The notes beneath the pieces were generated by a model that ran no database searches, had not been told where the DNA came from, and saw only the letters and a program-made list of their open reading frames with translations. Position numbers and translations under genes: made by a program. Below, piece by piece: positions 1 through 9,360 of a stretch of DNA of 64,000 bases. Location of the stretch: contig NZ_NESS01000002.1 of the NCBI RefSeq assembly GCF_002128425.1, positions 372,001 to 436,000 of the forward strand. Reading direction: 5' to 3'. Numbering within the stretch: the first letter of the stretch is position 1; the number at the start of each line of letters is the position of its first letter. This DNA is from Gottfriedia acidiceleris (GTDB taxonomy: Bacteria > Bacillota > Bacilli > Bacillales > Bacillaceae_G).

Positions 1-14
1 TTGATACGGAAGAA

Positions 15-602
15 ATGAAAGAAAATCAATATTATTTTTCAAGGAAGCATCCTTTAATTATACATGAAGTATTAAACGGTCTATTACGAGCTGCATGCAC
101 TTTATTCCAAAAACAAAATATCCCAGCATATATAGCTTGTGAATATTTACGTACGGAAAAGAAAATAGGCTTAATTTTATCAAAAAAGCCATTCGAAAAA
201 GAAGAAGGAATTCGTTTTTTTATTGAATATCTTCGTGAGATTGGTCACTTAAAAAATGATAAAACAATAAGGGCTGAAATTTCAAATACTGGATTTATTG
301 GAGTAATATTTGTGGATTTATCTTATATTACAAGGTTTACATTCGAGACGGAAATGAAGTTGCTTTCTGCTTTCGTTATTAATTTCATGGAACCGTTAAA
401 AGAAATCTATCATCAAAATAAAATTCATTTATATATGTCAGGTGTAGAACTTCAAAAGGAAGATAAATTAGGATTTGTACTTTCTAAAAATCCTTATGAT
501 GAGCGAAAAGAGGCGAACTTGTACTTTAAGGAATATTTGAGAGAAAGAGGCATGCTAAAAAATTATAAAGAGAATGTATTTATTCAAAGACATCGAGCAT
601 GA
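15..602 (+). CDS. Hypothetical protein with internal duplication
   Basis: A 195-residue soluble protein that I do not recognise. It is built from two similar units, about residues 31-81 and 131-183. Each contains the pattern xGxxLSKxP, an acidic/aromatic helix and then EYLRExGxLKN, so the gene arose by internal tandem duplication; the segment between them is hydrophobic. No signal peptide or membrane span is obvious. The frame stays open to the left window edge, so the true start may lie outside; a GGAAG sequence just before this ATG is a weak ribosome site. A stem-loop terminator follows. Function unknown. Confidence 0.6.
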   Translation: MKENQYYFSRKHPLIIHEVLNGLLRAACTLFQKQNIPAYIACEYLRTEKKIGLILSKKPFEKEEGIRFFIEYLREIGHLKNDKTIRAEISNTGFIGVIFVDLSYITRFTFETEMKLLSAFVINFMEPLKEIYHQNKIHLYMSGVELQKEDKLGFVLSKNPYDERKEANLYFKEYLRERGMLKNYKENVFIQRHRA

Positions 603-652
603 CTTTTATAAATTAAACGTTGTATTATGATTTTTATTATACATATTGAATC

Positions 653-688
653 AAAGAGGAACTGAAGGGATCAGTTTCTCTTTTTTTA
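653..688 (+). terminator. Rho-independent terminator
   Basis: AGAGGAACTGA and TCAGTTTCTCT pair around a 5-nt loop, followed by a run of T. It closes the first gene. Confidence 0.8.
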
Positions 689-821
689 TTCAAAAAAGTT
701 CATAATTTGTTTACAGTTAGAAACTTTCTTAAAACATTCCTTTGCATAATATATAGAAAGGAAATAACTAAGAAGTAAAGAATAATATAGTATAGGACTA
801 AGCAAAAAGGAGGTTAGTACG

Positions 822-1196
822 ATGGCGAATAATGGGAAGTATGTAGATTGGTTAAGTGAAATTGTTCAACGTCATGAAAAAGAAGGTGGATTTGAAGATT
901 TACCTGGATTAGGTAAACCATTACCTAAAGAGCTCCTAAAAGATGATCTATTAACAACTGTTATTAAGAAATCCGGCTATAAACCAGATTGGGTAGTTCA
1001 ACAGAAGAAAATTTATCAGAAGCTTGAAACGATTTTAAAGAAATTAAATTCTGATGAAAATAGTAAAGAAATAGCTAAAATGATTTCAGAAGTTAATGAT
1101 GAAATTAAGAAATATAACTTAGGCTGTCCTTTTCCAATGCAAAGAAATTATGTAAATAAAGAAAACCTTGAGAATCAATTGATTTATTGGAATTAA
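822..1196 (+). CDS. DUF1992 (DnaJ-homologue C28 domain) protein
   Basis: A 124-residue protein of the DUF1992 family, a domain also found in DNAJC28 homologues. The family hallmark is seen near the N-terminus: an amphipathic helix followed by GGFEDLPGLGKPLP at about residues 22-35, then a basic helical region. Its biochemical role is not established. The start is well supported by AAAAAGGAGGT about 10 nt upstream. It stands alone as a monocistronic unit between two terminators. Confidence 0.85.
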   Translation: MANNGKYVDWLSEIVQRHEKEGGFEDLPGLGKPLPKELLKDDLLTTVIKKSGYKPDWVVQQKKIYQKLETILKKLNSDENSKEIAKMISEVNDEIKKYNLGCPFPMQRNYVNKENLENQLIYWN

Positions 1197-1228
1197 ACTT
1201 GTGAAAAATCGAACGTATTCACTATATT

Positions 1229-1268
1229 GATGTTTATACGATTAGACAGTATAAACATCTTTTTTATT
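1229..1268 (+). terminator. Rho-independent terminator
   Basis: GATGTTTATAC pairs with GTATAAACATC around a 9-nt loop, followed by TTTTTTA; it ends the DUF1992 gene. Confidence 0.8.
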
Positions 1269-1377
1269 TTCTTAGCCTTTATTCACATGTAATTTTTTAA
1301 AAATGGTAATCTATGAAAAAATCTTAATTTAATGTTAATGTATTAAATAGATAGAAGTTGTACAAGGGGGAAGAGGA

Positions 1378-2241
1378 ATGAGCGCCACTCTTGAAATGAG
1401 GAGATTAGATCGGAATTTTCCATTTTGTTTATTTTCAAATGATGGATTAACTTTAGTTGGTCATCATTGGCATAAACTTGTAGAAATTATTTACGTACAA
1501 AAAGGCATTTTAAAGATTGGTGTAAATGATGAGTTACTTCAATTAGAAGAAGGGGAATTTTATATCATTAATAGTGGTGACATACATTATTTTTTATCTT
1601 CACCGAATAGTATGAGATTGGTCGTGCAATTTGATTTTTCTATTTTTGAAGATGTACAGTTTTTGAAAAGACATAATATGGAACTAATCGAATTGTTTAA
1701 TTGTATTCAAAAATCTAGTGTGTTTTGGAACGAAGAAGTTAAACAGAAAATGATAACCTATTTAAAAGAACTTGAAAGTGAATATATCGATAAAAAAGAA
1801 GGATATGAACTAGCGATCAGAGCTAGATTATACGATATTTTACTACTAATCTATCGAGAACTACCCCACACAGAAAATAATAAGCAAAACTACCCTAATA
1901 GGAAAGCTAGTCTATTGAAATTAGAAAAAATATTTCACTACATAGAAGAGAATTATATGAATGATATTACATTAAATGATGTTGCGAATTATATCGGTTT
2001 TACGAATTCTTATTTTGCAAAGTTTTTTAAAAAATACACTGGTTCAACATTTTGTCATTTTGTAAATCAATATAGGATCACAAAAGCTCAATGGTATTTA
2101 TTTAATGAAGATTTACCAATTACTGAAATTACGTATAATGTTGGATTCATCAATGTGAAAACGTTTAATAGATTATTTAAAAATGAAGTTGGTTTATCTC
2201 CAACCCAATATAAAAAAAAGACAATATTTGAGAAGTTTTAG
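1378..2241 (+). CDS. AraC-family transcriptional regulator
   Basis: A 287-residue one-component regulator. Residues about 20-100 form a cupin-like sugar-sensing domain (VGHHWHKLVEIIYV, then LEEGEFYIINSGDIHYF). Residues about 185-285 carry the two helix-turn-helix motifs of the AraC/XylS family, ending in the typical GLSPTQYKK. A GGGGGAAGAGG ribosome site precedes ATG. No terminator is seen in the 75 bases before the dehydrogenase/TIM-barrel operon on the same strand, so it is most likely its local activator and may be cotranscribed. The ligand is unknown, presumably a sugar or polyol. Confidence 0.88.
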   Translation: MSATLEMRRLDRNFPFCLFSNDGLTLVGHHWHKLVEIIYVQKGILKIGVNDELLQLEEGEFYIINSGDIHYFLSSPNSMRLVVQFDFSIFEDVQFLKRHNMELIELFNCIQKSSVFWNEEVKQKMITYLKELESEYIDKKEGYELAIRARLYDILLLIYRELPHTENNKQNYPNRKASLLKLEKIFHYIEENYMNDITLNDVANYIGFTNSYFAKFFKKYTGSTFCHFVNQYRITKAQWYLFNEDLPITEITYNVGFINVKTFNRLFKNEVGLSPTQYKKKTIFEKF

Positions 2242-2316
2242 GCAAGATGTAAGGAAGACTCAAATCAAGTATTTCTATAAACTGGAAATGTAAATAACAT
2301 TTCTGGAGGTTTCATA

Positions 2317-3393
2317 ATGAAATTAAAAGTAGGAATAATCGGTTGTGGCGGAATAGCTAAAGGTAAACATATGCCTAGCTTAGCAGCATTAGATAACGTA
2401 GAAATGGTAGCTTTTTGTGACATTATTGAAGAACGCGCAATTAAAGCAAAGGAACAATTTGGTGTTGAGGAAGCAAAGACATATACAAATTACAAGGAAT
2501 TATTAGCAGATGAAACAATTGATGTAATTCACGTTTGTACACCAAATAAATCTCATTCATTTATTACGATTGATTCTTTAGAAGCAGGTAAACACGTTAT
2601 GTGTGAAAAGCCAATGGCAAAAACTTCAGAAGAAGCAAAGGCGATGGTAGAAGCGTCTAAACGTACAGGAAAAAAGTTAACAATCGGATATCAAAATCGT
2701 TTTCGAAACGATTCACAATATTTAAGCGAAGTTTGTAAAAATAATGAACTTGGTGAAATTTATTTTGCAAAAGCACATGCGATTAGAAGAAGAGCGGTAC
2801 CAACTTGGGGAGTATTTTTAAATGAAGAAGAACAAGGTGGTGGCCCATTAATTGATATTGGCACACATGCTTTGGATTTAACATTATGGCTAATGGATAA
2901 TTATAAACCTAAATGTGTAGTTGGAAACGTTTACCACGAATTATCACATAAAGAAAATGCGGCAAATGCTTTTGGACCATGGGATCCAAAGGAATTTAAA
3001 GTAGAAGACTCTGCATTTGGATTTATTACGATGGAAAATGGTGCAACCGTTATCCTAGAATCAAGCTGGGCTTTAAACACACTTGAAATTGGAGAAGCTC
3101 AAACTACTCTTTGTGGTACTGAAGGTGGAGCTGATATGAGAGATGGTCTTCGAATTAATGGGGAAGTATATGGGCGACTTTACGATAAAAAAATTGATAT
3201 CCAAACTGGTGGCGTAGCTTTTTATGAAGGTGCATCTGATTCTGCTGAAGTGTTAGAAGCGAGACTTTGGATCGACAGTATTATTAATGATACAGAACCA
3301 CTAGTTAAACCTGAGCAAGCATTGGTTGTAACTCAAATTTTAGAAGCAATCTACGAATCTTCAAAATCAAAGAAACCGGTATTCTTTAACTAA
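2317..3393 (+). CDS. Gfo/Idh/MocA family oxidoreductase
   Basis: A 358-residue NAD(P)-dependent dehydrogenase, first enzyme of a five-gene operon. The N-terminal Rossmann fold shows GIIGCGGIAKGKH (residues 6-18) and the family motif EKP at 97-99. The C-terminal substrate domain has DIGTHALDL around 180-188, with Asp180 and His184 as the usual catalytic pair. This family oxidises or epimerises sugars and inositols at a ring hydroxyl. TGGAGG lies 9 nt before ATG. A second family member is the last gene of the operon, so two redox steps are likely. The exact substrate cannot be read from sequence. Confidence 0.9.
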   Translation: MKLKVGIIGCGGIAKGKHMPSLAALDNVEMVAFCDIIEERAIKAKEQFGVEEAKTYTNYKELLADETIDVIHVCTPNKSHSFITIDSLEAGKHVMCEKPMAKTSEEAKAMVEASKRTGKKLTIGYQNRFRNDSQYLSEVCKNNELGEIYFAKAHAIRRRAVPTWGVFLNEEEQGGGPLIDIGTHALDLTLWLMDNYKPKCVVGNVYHELSHKENAANAFGPWDPKEFKVEDSAFGFITMENGATVILESSWALNTLEIGEAQTTLCGTEGGADMRDGLRINGEVYGRLYDKKIDIQTGGVAFYEGASDSAEVLEARLWIDSIINDTEPLVKPEQALVVTQILEAIYESSKSKKPVFFN

Positions 3394-3414
3394 ATAGTAT
3401 AGGAGATGGCTTAA

Positions 3415-4161
3415 ATGACACTACCGATTGCACTACAATTATGGAGTGTAAAAGAGGACGCTGCAATCGACTTTTTCGGTACTTTAGAAAAAGTAGCAGA
3501 AATGGGTTATGACGGTGTTGAGTTTGCGGGTTACTATGGTAAAAATGCATCGGAAATTAAAGCTGTGTTAAATAAACTAGGATTAAAAGCTGCGGGAGCT
3601 CATGTAAGCGCAGAACAAATTATTCATCATATTGATGACGTAATTGCTTTCGAAAAAGAATTAGGAAATAAATATGTCGTATGTCCTTGGGCAAATTTTA
3701 ATCGTTTAGAAGAATGGAATGAATTTGCAGAACATTTGCAACAATCTGGAAAGAAGCTGACTGAAGCAGGATTATCTTTGGTTTATCATAATCATGCTCA
3801 TGAACTAGTTACATTAGAAAATAAATATATTCTAGATATTTTATTAAACGCAGTTCCAACTAATCTATTAAAAGCAGAATTGGATACTTATTGGCTAGAA
3901 TTTGCTGGTGTTAATGCGGTCGAATATATGAGTAAGTATAAAGGAAGAACGCCATTAATTCATGTGAAGGATATGTCTCCTTCCAAAGAGGAAAGTACCG
4001 AAGTAGGAAATGGAATAATGGATATAAAAGGAATTGTTCGCCAAGCAAAACAAAATTCAGCCGAATGGTTAATTGTTGAGCAAGAAGCATTTACTAAACC
4101 TCAATTAGAAAGTGTTGAAATAGGATTGAATAACTTAAAAATGATCTTAGCTGAAGTTTAA
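3415..4161 (+). CDS. Sugar phosphate isomerase/epimerase (TIM barrel)
   Basis: A 248-residue xylose-isomerase-like TIM barrel. It begins with the family opening IALQLWSVKEDA and has the metal-site strands YHNHAHEL, AELDTYW, HVKDM and IVEQEAF in order, supplying the usual Glu/Asp/His ligands for a divalent metal. Such enzymes isomerise or dehydrate keto-sugars or keto-inositols. It follows the first dehydrogenase by 21 nt with AGGAG upstream, so it is cotranscribed. It is probably the partner that acts on the keto product of a Gfo/Idh/MocA enzyme. Substrate unknown. Confidence 0.85.
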   Translation: MTLPIALQLWSVKEDAAIDFFGTLEKVAEMGYDGVEFAGYYGKNASEIKAVLNKLGLKAAGAHVSAEQIIHHIDDVIAFEKELGNKYVVCPWANFNRLEEWNEFAEHLQQSGKKLTEAGLSLVYHNHAHELVTLENKYILDILLNAVPTNLLKAELDTYWLEFAGVNAVEYMSKYKGRTPLIHVKDMSPSKEESTEVGNGIMDIKGIVRQAKQNSAEWLIVEQEAFTKPQLESVEIGLNNLKMILAEV

Positions 4162-4204
4162 GTCGCAATTAAACAATTTTAAAAAATAGAGATGGGTGAG
4201 CCAT

Positions 4205-4924
4205 ATGGTAAAAGTAACGGTTTGGAATGAGAATCGACATGAACAAATTAATCCGGAAGTAAAAAGTATTTATCCAAGCGGAATACACACTACAATTGCT
4301 ACTTTCTTAAATGAGGCAGGGTACGATGCTGCGACGGCTACATTAGAACAAACTGATCATGGTTTGACGGATGAAGTGTTAGAAAATACTGACGTATTAA
4401 TTTGGTGGGGACATATTGCTCATAACGATGTGGAAGATCAAATTGTTCAAAAGGTTTATGAAAAAGTATTGCAAGGAATGGGCTTAATTGTTCTTCATTC
4501 TGGACATTTTTCTAAGATTTTTAAAAAGTTAATGGGGACTAGTTGCGATTTAAAATGGCGTGAAGCAGCGGAAACTGAAAGACTTTGGGTTGTCGATCCG
4601 TCCCATCCAATAGTAGATGGTATTGGTGAATATATTGAGATTGACCAAGAAGAAATGTATGGCGAACATTTTGATATACCTACGCCAGATGAGCTAGTAT
4701 TAGTTAGCTGGTTTAAAGGTGGAGAGGTATTTAGAAGTGGATGTACATTTAAAAGAGGGAATGGGAAAATCTTTTATTTTAGACCAGGACATGAAACATA
4801 TCCAACTTATCATCATAAAGAAATTCAAAAAATAATCATTAATGCAGTAAATTGGGCGAATAAATCTAAAAGAAATTATCCTTCATATGGACATAAAGAG
4901 GCAATAGAGGCATTAACAGATTAA
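4205..4924 (+). CDS. ThuA domain-containing protein
   Basis: A protein of about 239 residues with the ThuA (trehalose utilisation) fold, related to class I glutamine amidotransferases. Characteristic segments are [11 protein letters not shown] at the N-terminus, the [11 protein letters not shown] strand-turn, [12 protein letters not shown] at the pseudo-nucleophile elbow (no catalytic Cys) and [10 protein letters not shown] near the C-terminus. A GTG three codons upstream (4196) is possible, but GGGTGAG is better spaced for this ATG. It sits between two TIM-barrel genes of the same operon. In rhizobia ThuA and a Gfo/Idh/MocA enzyme (ThuB) act together on disaccharides, so a keto-glycoside role is plausible but inferred. 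Confidence 0.85.
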   Translation: MVKVTVWNENRHEQINPEVKSIYPSGIHTTIATFLNEAGYDAATATLEQTDHGLTDEVLENTDVLIWWGHIAHNDVEDQIVQKVYEKVLQGMGLIVLHSGHFSKIFKKLMGTSCDLKWREAAETERLWVVDPSHPIVDGIGEYIEIDQEEMYGEHFDIPTPDELVLVSWFKGGEVFRSGCTFKRGNGKIFYFRPGHETYPTYHHKEIQKIIINAVNWANKSKRNYPSYGHKEAIEALTD

Positions 4925-4942
4925 TAGAATGGAGAGAAAACG

Positions 4943-5911
4943 ATGAAATTAGGAGTATTCACGGTATTATTTGCGGATAAATCATTTGAAGAAATGCTTG
5001 ATAAAGTTGCAGACTCCGGATTAAAGGCTGTTGAAATAGGAACTGGTTGTTACCCTGGGAATGCTCATTGTCCGTTGGATCGTTTATTAGAAAGTGAGCA
5101 ACTTAGAAGAGAATATATTGAAAAAGTTGAAAAACGCGGATTAACGATTAGTGCTTTTAGTTGTCATGGTAATCCAATATCACCTGATAAAGAGTTTGCG
5201 AAGGAATCACATGCTGTTTTAGCTAAAACGATTAAATTGGCTTCGCTATTAGGTGTTCCAGTTGTAAATTGCTTTTCTGGAACTAGTGGTGATCATGAAG
5301 AAGCAAAATTCCCTAGTTGGCCTGTAACTGCTTGGCCAAATGAATATAGGGATGTACTAAATTGGCAATGGGAAGAAAAGCTAATACCTTATTGGAAAGA
5401 AATGGGTAAATTTGCGGAAGATCATCAAGTAAAAATTGGGCTAGAACTACATGGTGGCTTTTTAGTTCATACTCCATATACATTATTAAAGTTGCGTAAA
5501 GAAACTAGTAATGCAATTGGTGCTAACTTAGATCCTAGTCATCTTTGGTGGCAAGGAATTGATCCTGTAGCAGCGATTAAAATACTTGGAAAAGAAAATG
5601 CGATTCATCATTTCCATGCAAAAGATACTTATATCGATCAAGATAATGTAAATATGTATGGTTTAACTGATATGCAACCTTATGGTGAAGTTCAAACTAG
5701 AGCTTGGACATTCCGATCAGTAGGCTGTGGACATAGTTTGAAAGATTGGTCAGATATGATGAGTGCACTACGAACTTTTGGATATGATTATGTCGTTAGT
5801 ATTGAACATGAAGACCCGATCATGTCAATTGAAGAAGGTTTTTCACGTGCCGTTAAAAACTTACAATCCGTATTAATAAATGAAGAGCCATCGCAAATGT
5901 GGTGGACTTGA
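4943..5911 (+). CDS. Sugar phosphate isomerase/epimerase (TIM barrel)
   Basis: A 322-residue xylose-isomerase-like TIM barrel, second of its kind in this operon and only distantly similar to the first. Metal-site strands are recognisable: KIGLELHGGFLVH, GANLDPSHLWW, HHFHAKDTYI and VSIEHEDP. The longer form, with an extra loop after PSWPVTAWP, resembles the inosose-dehydratase or keto-sugar epimerase subgroup. GGAGAG precedes ATG by 6 nt, 18 nt after the ThuA-like gene. It probably converts a different intermediate from the other TIM-barrel enzyme. Confidence 0.85.
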   Translation: MKLGVFTVLFADKSFEEMLDKVADSGLKAVEIGTGCYPGNAHCPLDRLLESEQLRREYIEKVEKRGLTISAFSCHGNPISPDKEFAKESHAVLAKTIKLASLLGVPVVNCFSGTSGDHEEAKFPSWPVTAWPNEYRDVLNWQWEEKLIPYWKEMGKFAEDHQVKIGLELHGGFLVHTPYTLLKLRKETSNAIGANLDPSHLWWQGIDPVAAIKILGKENAIHHFHAKDTYIDQDNVNMYGLTDMQPYGEVQTRAWTFRSVGCGHSLKDWSDMMSALRTFGYDYVVSIEHEDPIMSIEEGFSRAVKNLQSVLINEEPSQMWWT

Positions 5912-5951
5912 TAAAAAATAGGTTACCAATCAAAAAAAAGTTGGTGAAAAA

Positions 5952-6980
5952 ATGGGAAAATTAAGAGTTGCGATTATAGGTTGTGGAAATATTTTTTTAA
6001 TGCATGCGCAACCTGCTTTCGTAAGAGAAAATGTAGAATTGGTAGCGGTTTGTGATATTAAAGAAGAGCGAGCAAAAGAGAAAGCTGAACAATTTAATTG
6101 TGCTTATTATATAAACTATCTTGAGCTTTTTGAGAAAGAAAATTTAGATGTTATTCATATTTGCTTACCGCATTATTTACATGCGCCGGTTGCAATTGAA
6201 GCAGCTAAACGAAAAATTCATGTTCTTACTGAAAAACCAATGTCTATTCATTATTCTGATGCTCAAGATATGGTAGAAACAGCAAAAAATAATGGAGTAA
6301 CTTTAGGTGTCATTTTTCAGAACAGGTATAATCCTGGATCCGTACTAATTAAAGAAATATTACAAAATGGTACTTTAGGAAAAATAAAATCTGGAAAACT
6401 TTCAGTTACATGGGATCGTTCTGACCAGTACTATTTGAATAGTGATTGGAAAGGGACTTGGGATAAAGAAGGTGGCGGGGTAGTCATTGACCAAGCTATT
6501 CATACGATGGATTTAATGCGATGGTTCGTTGATGATGAGATTGAATATGTAGACGCGACAATCAGTAATAGAGCTCATGAAATAATTGAAGTAGAAGATT
6601 GTGCAGAAGGTGTTATTAAGTATAGAAGTGGTGTAGTTACTGCTTTTCATACGATAAACTATTATTCTTATGATGCACCAGTTACAATTGAACTGCATTG
6701 TGAAAACGGAATTGCTAAAATGGTTGCTGACCGAGGTGTAGTCTCTTTAAATGATGGAAGAGAGTTTGTTGCTGATAACAATCCAAATGAAACTTTTGAT
6801 TACGGCAATGGTGCAAAAGGATATTGGGGCGTTAGTCATGTAAAACAGATTAATAACTTTTATGAATCATTGGAAGATCATTCTCAGTTACACATTACTG
6901 GTGAAGAAGCGATGAAAACTCAAAAAATGATTTGTGCAATCTATGAATCAGGTAAGAAAAAAGAGCGGATTTATTTATAA
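5952..6980 (+). CDS. Gfo/Idh/MocA family oxidoreductase
   Basis: A 342-residue NAD(P)-dependent dehydrogenase, last gene of the operon. It has the Rossmann motif AIIGCGNIFLMH at residues 7-18, TEKP at 93-96, and the catalytic-domain motif VIDQAIHTMDL with Asp180 and His184 at the same positions as in the first dehydrogenase. The two are paralogues but diverged, so they likely act on different hydroxyls or in opposite directions. TTGGTGA upstream is a moderate ribosome site. A strong terminator follows within 40 nt. Confidence 0.9.
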   Translation: MGKLRVAIIGCGNIFLMHAQPAFVRENVELVAVCDIKEERAKEKAEQFNCAYYINYLELFEKENLDVIHICLPHYLHAPVAIEAAKRKIHVLTEKPMSIHYSDAQDMVETAKNNGVTLGVIFQNRYNPGSVLIKEILQNGTLGKIKSGKLSVTWDRSDQYYLNSDWKGTWDKEGGGVVIDQAIHTMDLMRWFVDDEIEYVDATISNRAHEIIEVEDCAEGVIKYRSGVVTAFHTINYYSYDAPVTIELHCENGIAKMVADRGVVSLNDGREFVADNNPNETFDYGNGAKGYWGVSHVKQINNFYESLEDHSQLHITGEEAMKTQKMICAIYESGKKKERIYL

Positions 6981-7018
6981 ACTATTAAATCTCCTTATAA
7001 TTTAAATGTTAGACCGAG

Positions 7019-7072
7019 AAAAGTAAATGACGTGGACTGTTTTGTTCACGTTGTTTACTTTTTGGTTTTTTT
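7019..7072 (+). terminator. Strong terminator ending the dehydrogenase operon
   Basis: AAGTAAATGACGTGGAC (7021-7037) pairs with GTTCACGTTGTTTACTT (7044-7060), then a T-rich tail. Confidence 0.85.
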
Positions 7073-7541
7073 AGGAAGGGATTTCATATCATTAAATGTT
7101 TAATATTCAAGTTGGTGAAAGCCATGGAGATATAATTGTTTGACATTAAAAGCTTTAAGTAATTACCTTCTAGAATCATAGGATTTCAGTATATTAGCGG
7201 GAGAAATTTCATTTACCGAAATGGGTTTATTTCAATTAATTAAGAATAAAACAAGCTTACTAGAACATACATGATACCTTCGTATGGAGATGGTGAATGG
7301 GATGAGCACTTCAACCTGCAAATGCTCAATTGAAAATTTACATGATGGTATGCATCGTATTGATATTTATATCTAATGTTGGTTCGGATAAAGGGAAGCT
7401 TTTTAAGTTGTTAATAATCCGATTTGTTTTAGTCTTTTTAAAATTTTAATCAACTAAATGACAGGATAATTGAATAGTAAAAGGAAAAAATATCCACTTC
7501 GTCGAAATAAAAGAGAAAAGGTTTTAATAAAGGAGAAGTCG
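7073..7541. other. Non-coding stretch with only coding scraps
   Basis: No intact gene is seen in these 470 bases. Short frames such as 7302-7376 (24 codons from ATG, after a GGAGATGG sequence) have no recognisable product. Another frame around 7260-7330 reads like a piece of an enzyme (PSYGDGEWDEHFNL) but closes on both sides, so the stretch may hold a decayed gene. The right part is the leader of the Nudix gene. Confidence 0.35.
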
Positions 7542-8006
7542 ATGAATTACATAGCAGAAATGAGAAAATATATTGGTGAACAAACCCTTTTAACTGTAGG
7601 TTGTGGGATAATTATAGAGGATAATGAACAGATATTGTTGCAACATCGAACTGACGAAGACAATTGGTGTATTCCAGGTGGAATTATGGAAATTGGAGAA
7701 ACTTTTGAGGAGACAGCAAAAAGGGAATCTTTTGAGGAAACGGGGCTAACGGTAACAGGTTTAGAGTTGTTTGGAATTTATTCAGGAGAAAAATGTTTTG
7801 TTCAATATCCCAATGGAGATAAGGCATTTAGTGTTCAAATAATTTTCAAATCCAAACATTTTACAGGGGAAATAAAACAAAAGGATGTTGAAAGCAGAGA
7901 ACATCGATTTTTCAGAAAAACAGAACTTCCTGTTAACATAAATCCACGTCAAAAACCATTTATAATTGATTGGGCAGAAGAAAATAGATATCCAATTATA
8001 AAATAA
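7542..8006 (+). CDS. Nudix hydrolase
   Basis: A 154-residue Nudix-fold pyrophosphohydrolase. The Nudix box is complete at about residues 48-70: GGIMEIGETFEETAKRES then FEETGL, which supplies the Mg-binding glutamates. The start is placed at the ATG after AAAGGAGAAGTCG; an in-frame upstream ATG at 7470 gives a lysine/arginine-rich extension without a good ribosome site and unlike the family. The substrate (a nucleoside diphosphate linked to X) cannot be predicted. It appears to be a single-gene unit. Confidence 0.88.
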   Translation: MNYIAEMRKYIGEQTLLTVGCGIIIEDNEQILLQHRTDEDNWCIPGGIMEIGETFEETAKRESFEETGLTVTGLELFGIYSGEKCFVQYPNGDKAFSVQIIFKSKHFTGEIKQKDVESREHRFFRKTELPVNINPRQKPFIIDWAEENRYPIIK

Positions 8007-8180
8007 TTCGTTTACTAAAGTATAAATTTGTTGAAGATCAAGGGTTTTTGGTTACTTCAGTTGCTCATTTCATGTTGAACTATTAACGGTATAGCTCAAT
8101 AAGGATGATTAAAGGATATAACTTTATTTTGCTGAATATGTATTAGTTATCAGAATGTTTTCTTTAGGAGGACCTATATA

Positions 8181-8825
8181 TTGAAAACCATTAAGATTGT
8201 ATCGATAACTTTTATTTGTGCTTTAATATCATTTGTTGTTTTTTTGGCGGTAAAAGAAGTATTTAAATATGCTCATCAATCAAAACCAGTGAATGTAGAA
8301 ATTAGTAAGATTAATGCACAAAAATCATTAACATTATTAAATGCAAATGTTGATATCATCAATGATAAAAATAAAGTGGGTGCTATAGGCATTACTGAGG
8401 GAGAAAATAAGGGGAAAGAACTTGTACCAACTGCTTTATATTATGAGTTTACTATAAAAAATACTAGTAAAAGAACGGTTGGAATGTATAATAAACAAGG
8501 ACTTGAGGTTAATATTATCCCTAATGATAATTTAATTTCATTATCAAAAGAAATAATAGGATTTAATATATTCAATCCTTCAGAATATAGTAATAGTGGG
8601 GTTGGTTATGGAAAGTCCTTTGATTCTGTCCTTAAGCCTGGTCAAGTAGGTCAGTACAGTATTCATTTTGATTTAGGTGTTAGTGAAGAGAATTCTCAAG
8701 TTCCTTTATTAGTGCCATCAGCAGAAAAATTACAATTACTTAAAAAAGATGCTTTAAATGCTACGCTTGTTGTAACCTTAGAGGATAAAGAAATATTACG
8801 TTTTAATCTAAAAGAATATAAATAG
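8181..8825 (+). CDS. Membrane-anchored exported protein, DUF4352-like
   Basis: A 214-residue protein starting at TTG behind TAGGAGG. A single hydrophobic segment at about residues 5-25 anchors it (no lipobox Cys), and the rest is predicted outside the cell. The extracellular part alternates beta-strand patterns (YYEFTIKNTSKRTVGMY, then VLKPGQVGQYSIHFDLG), like the immunoglobulin-like DUF4352/TRAP-type domains. Function unknown. It is followed at once by a terminator. Confidence 0.6.
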   Translation: MKTIKIVSITFICALISFVVFLAVKEVFKYAHQSKPVNVEISKINAQKSLTLLNANVDIINDKNKVGAIGITEGENKGKELVPTALYYEFTIKNTSKRTVGMYNKQGLEVNIIPNDNLISLSKEIIGFNIFNPSEYSNSGVGYGKSFDSVLKPGQVGQYSIHFDLGVSEENSQVPLLVPSAEKLQLLKKDALNATLVVTLEDKEILRFNLKEYK

Positions 8826-8859
8826 TTTGTTTAACCAAGGCTTTGGGAGTTGAACAACA

Positions 8860-8887
8860 AACTCGGCTATATAGTCGAGTTTTTTTG
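8860..8887 (+). terminator. Rho-independent terminator (recurrent sequence type)
   Basis: AACTCGGCTATATAGTCGAGTT forms a self-complementary stem followed by T7. A close variant stands at 10808-10833. Confidence 0.85.
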
Positions 8888-9017
8888 AGATAATAGCTGT
8901 ATAGTTCAATAAGTAAAGTACTGCGTGAATATTTAATAGAGAACTTATCTAGTATATTCTAAGAGAAGATTTGTTTTTTTATGCAATGTCAATGTTTAAT
9001 AAAAGGTGCTGATTTCA

Positions 9018-9305
9018 TTGACCAAAAAAGTAAGAGACATTATGAAATATCGAAAAATCTCTTTAGCATGTTTATTCAGTGCAATGTTTATTTGTTTATT
9101 AGATTTTGTGATAAATAGCATGTTCTTAGTGAAACTTGCATGGTTTCTTATCTTCCTATTTATAGTAATAACAACCATATTCTGGAGATGTCCACAATGT
9201 AAAAAGAGACTGCCTTTTCGATTTAATATCAATAAAGACGTACATGATTATTACCGATGTCCTTATTGCGAGACAAAGTTTTTAGACGGAGAAATCGTTG
9301 AGTAA
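9018..9305 (+). CDS. Small membrane protein with C-terminal zinc ribbon
   Basis: About 95 residues. Two hydrophobic helices lie between roughly residues 15 and 55. A cytosolic tail follows with two CxxC knuckles, CPQC and CPYC, about 24 residues apart and separated by basic residues, a zinc-ribbon arrangement. The start is uncertain: TTG at 9018 is placed about 9 nt after AAAAGGTG; GTG 9006 and ATG 9042 are alternatives. No family recognised. The strand and reading frame are supported by the conserved-looking zinc knuckles. Confidence 0.6.
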   Translation: MTKKVRDIMKYRKISLACLFSAMFICLLDFVINSMFLVKLAWFLIFLFIVITTIFWRCPQCKKRLPFRFNINKDVHDYYRCPYCETKFLDGEIVE

Positions 9306-9360
9306 TTGTAATGTTTTTGTTATTAGATAATCACTAATACAAGAGCTAGTTACTTACCAA

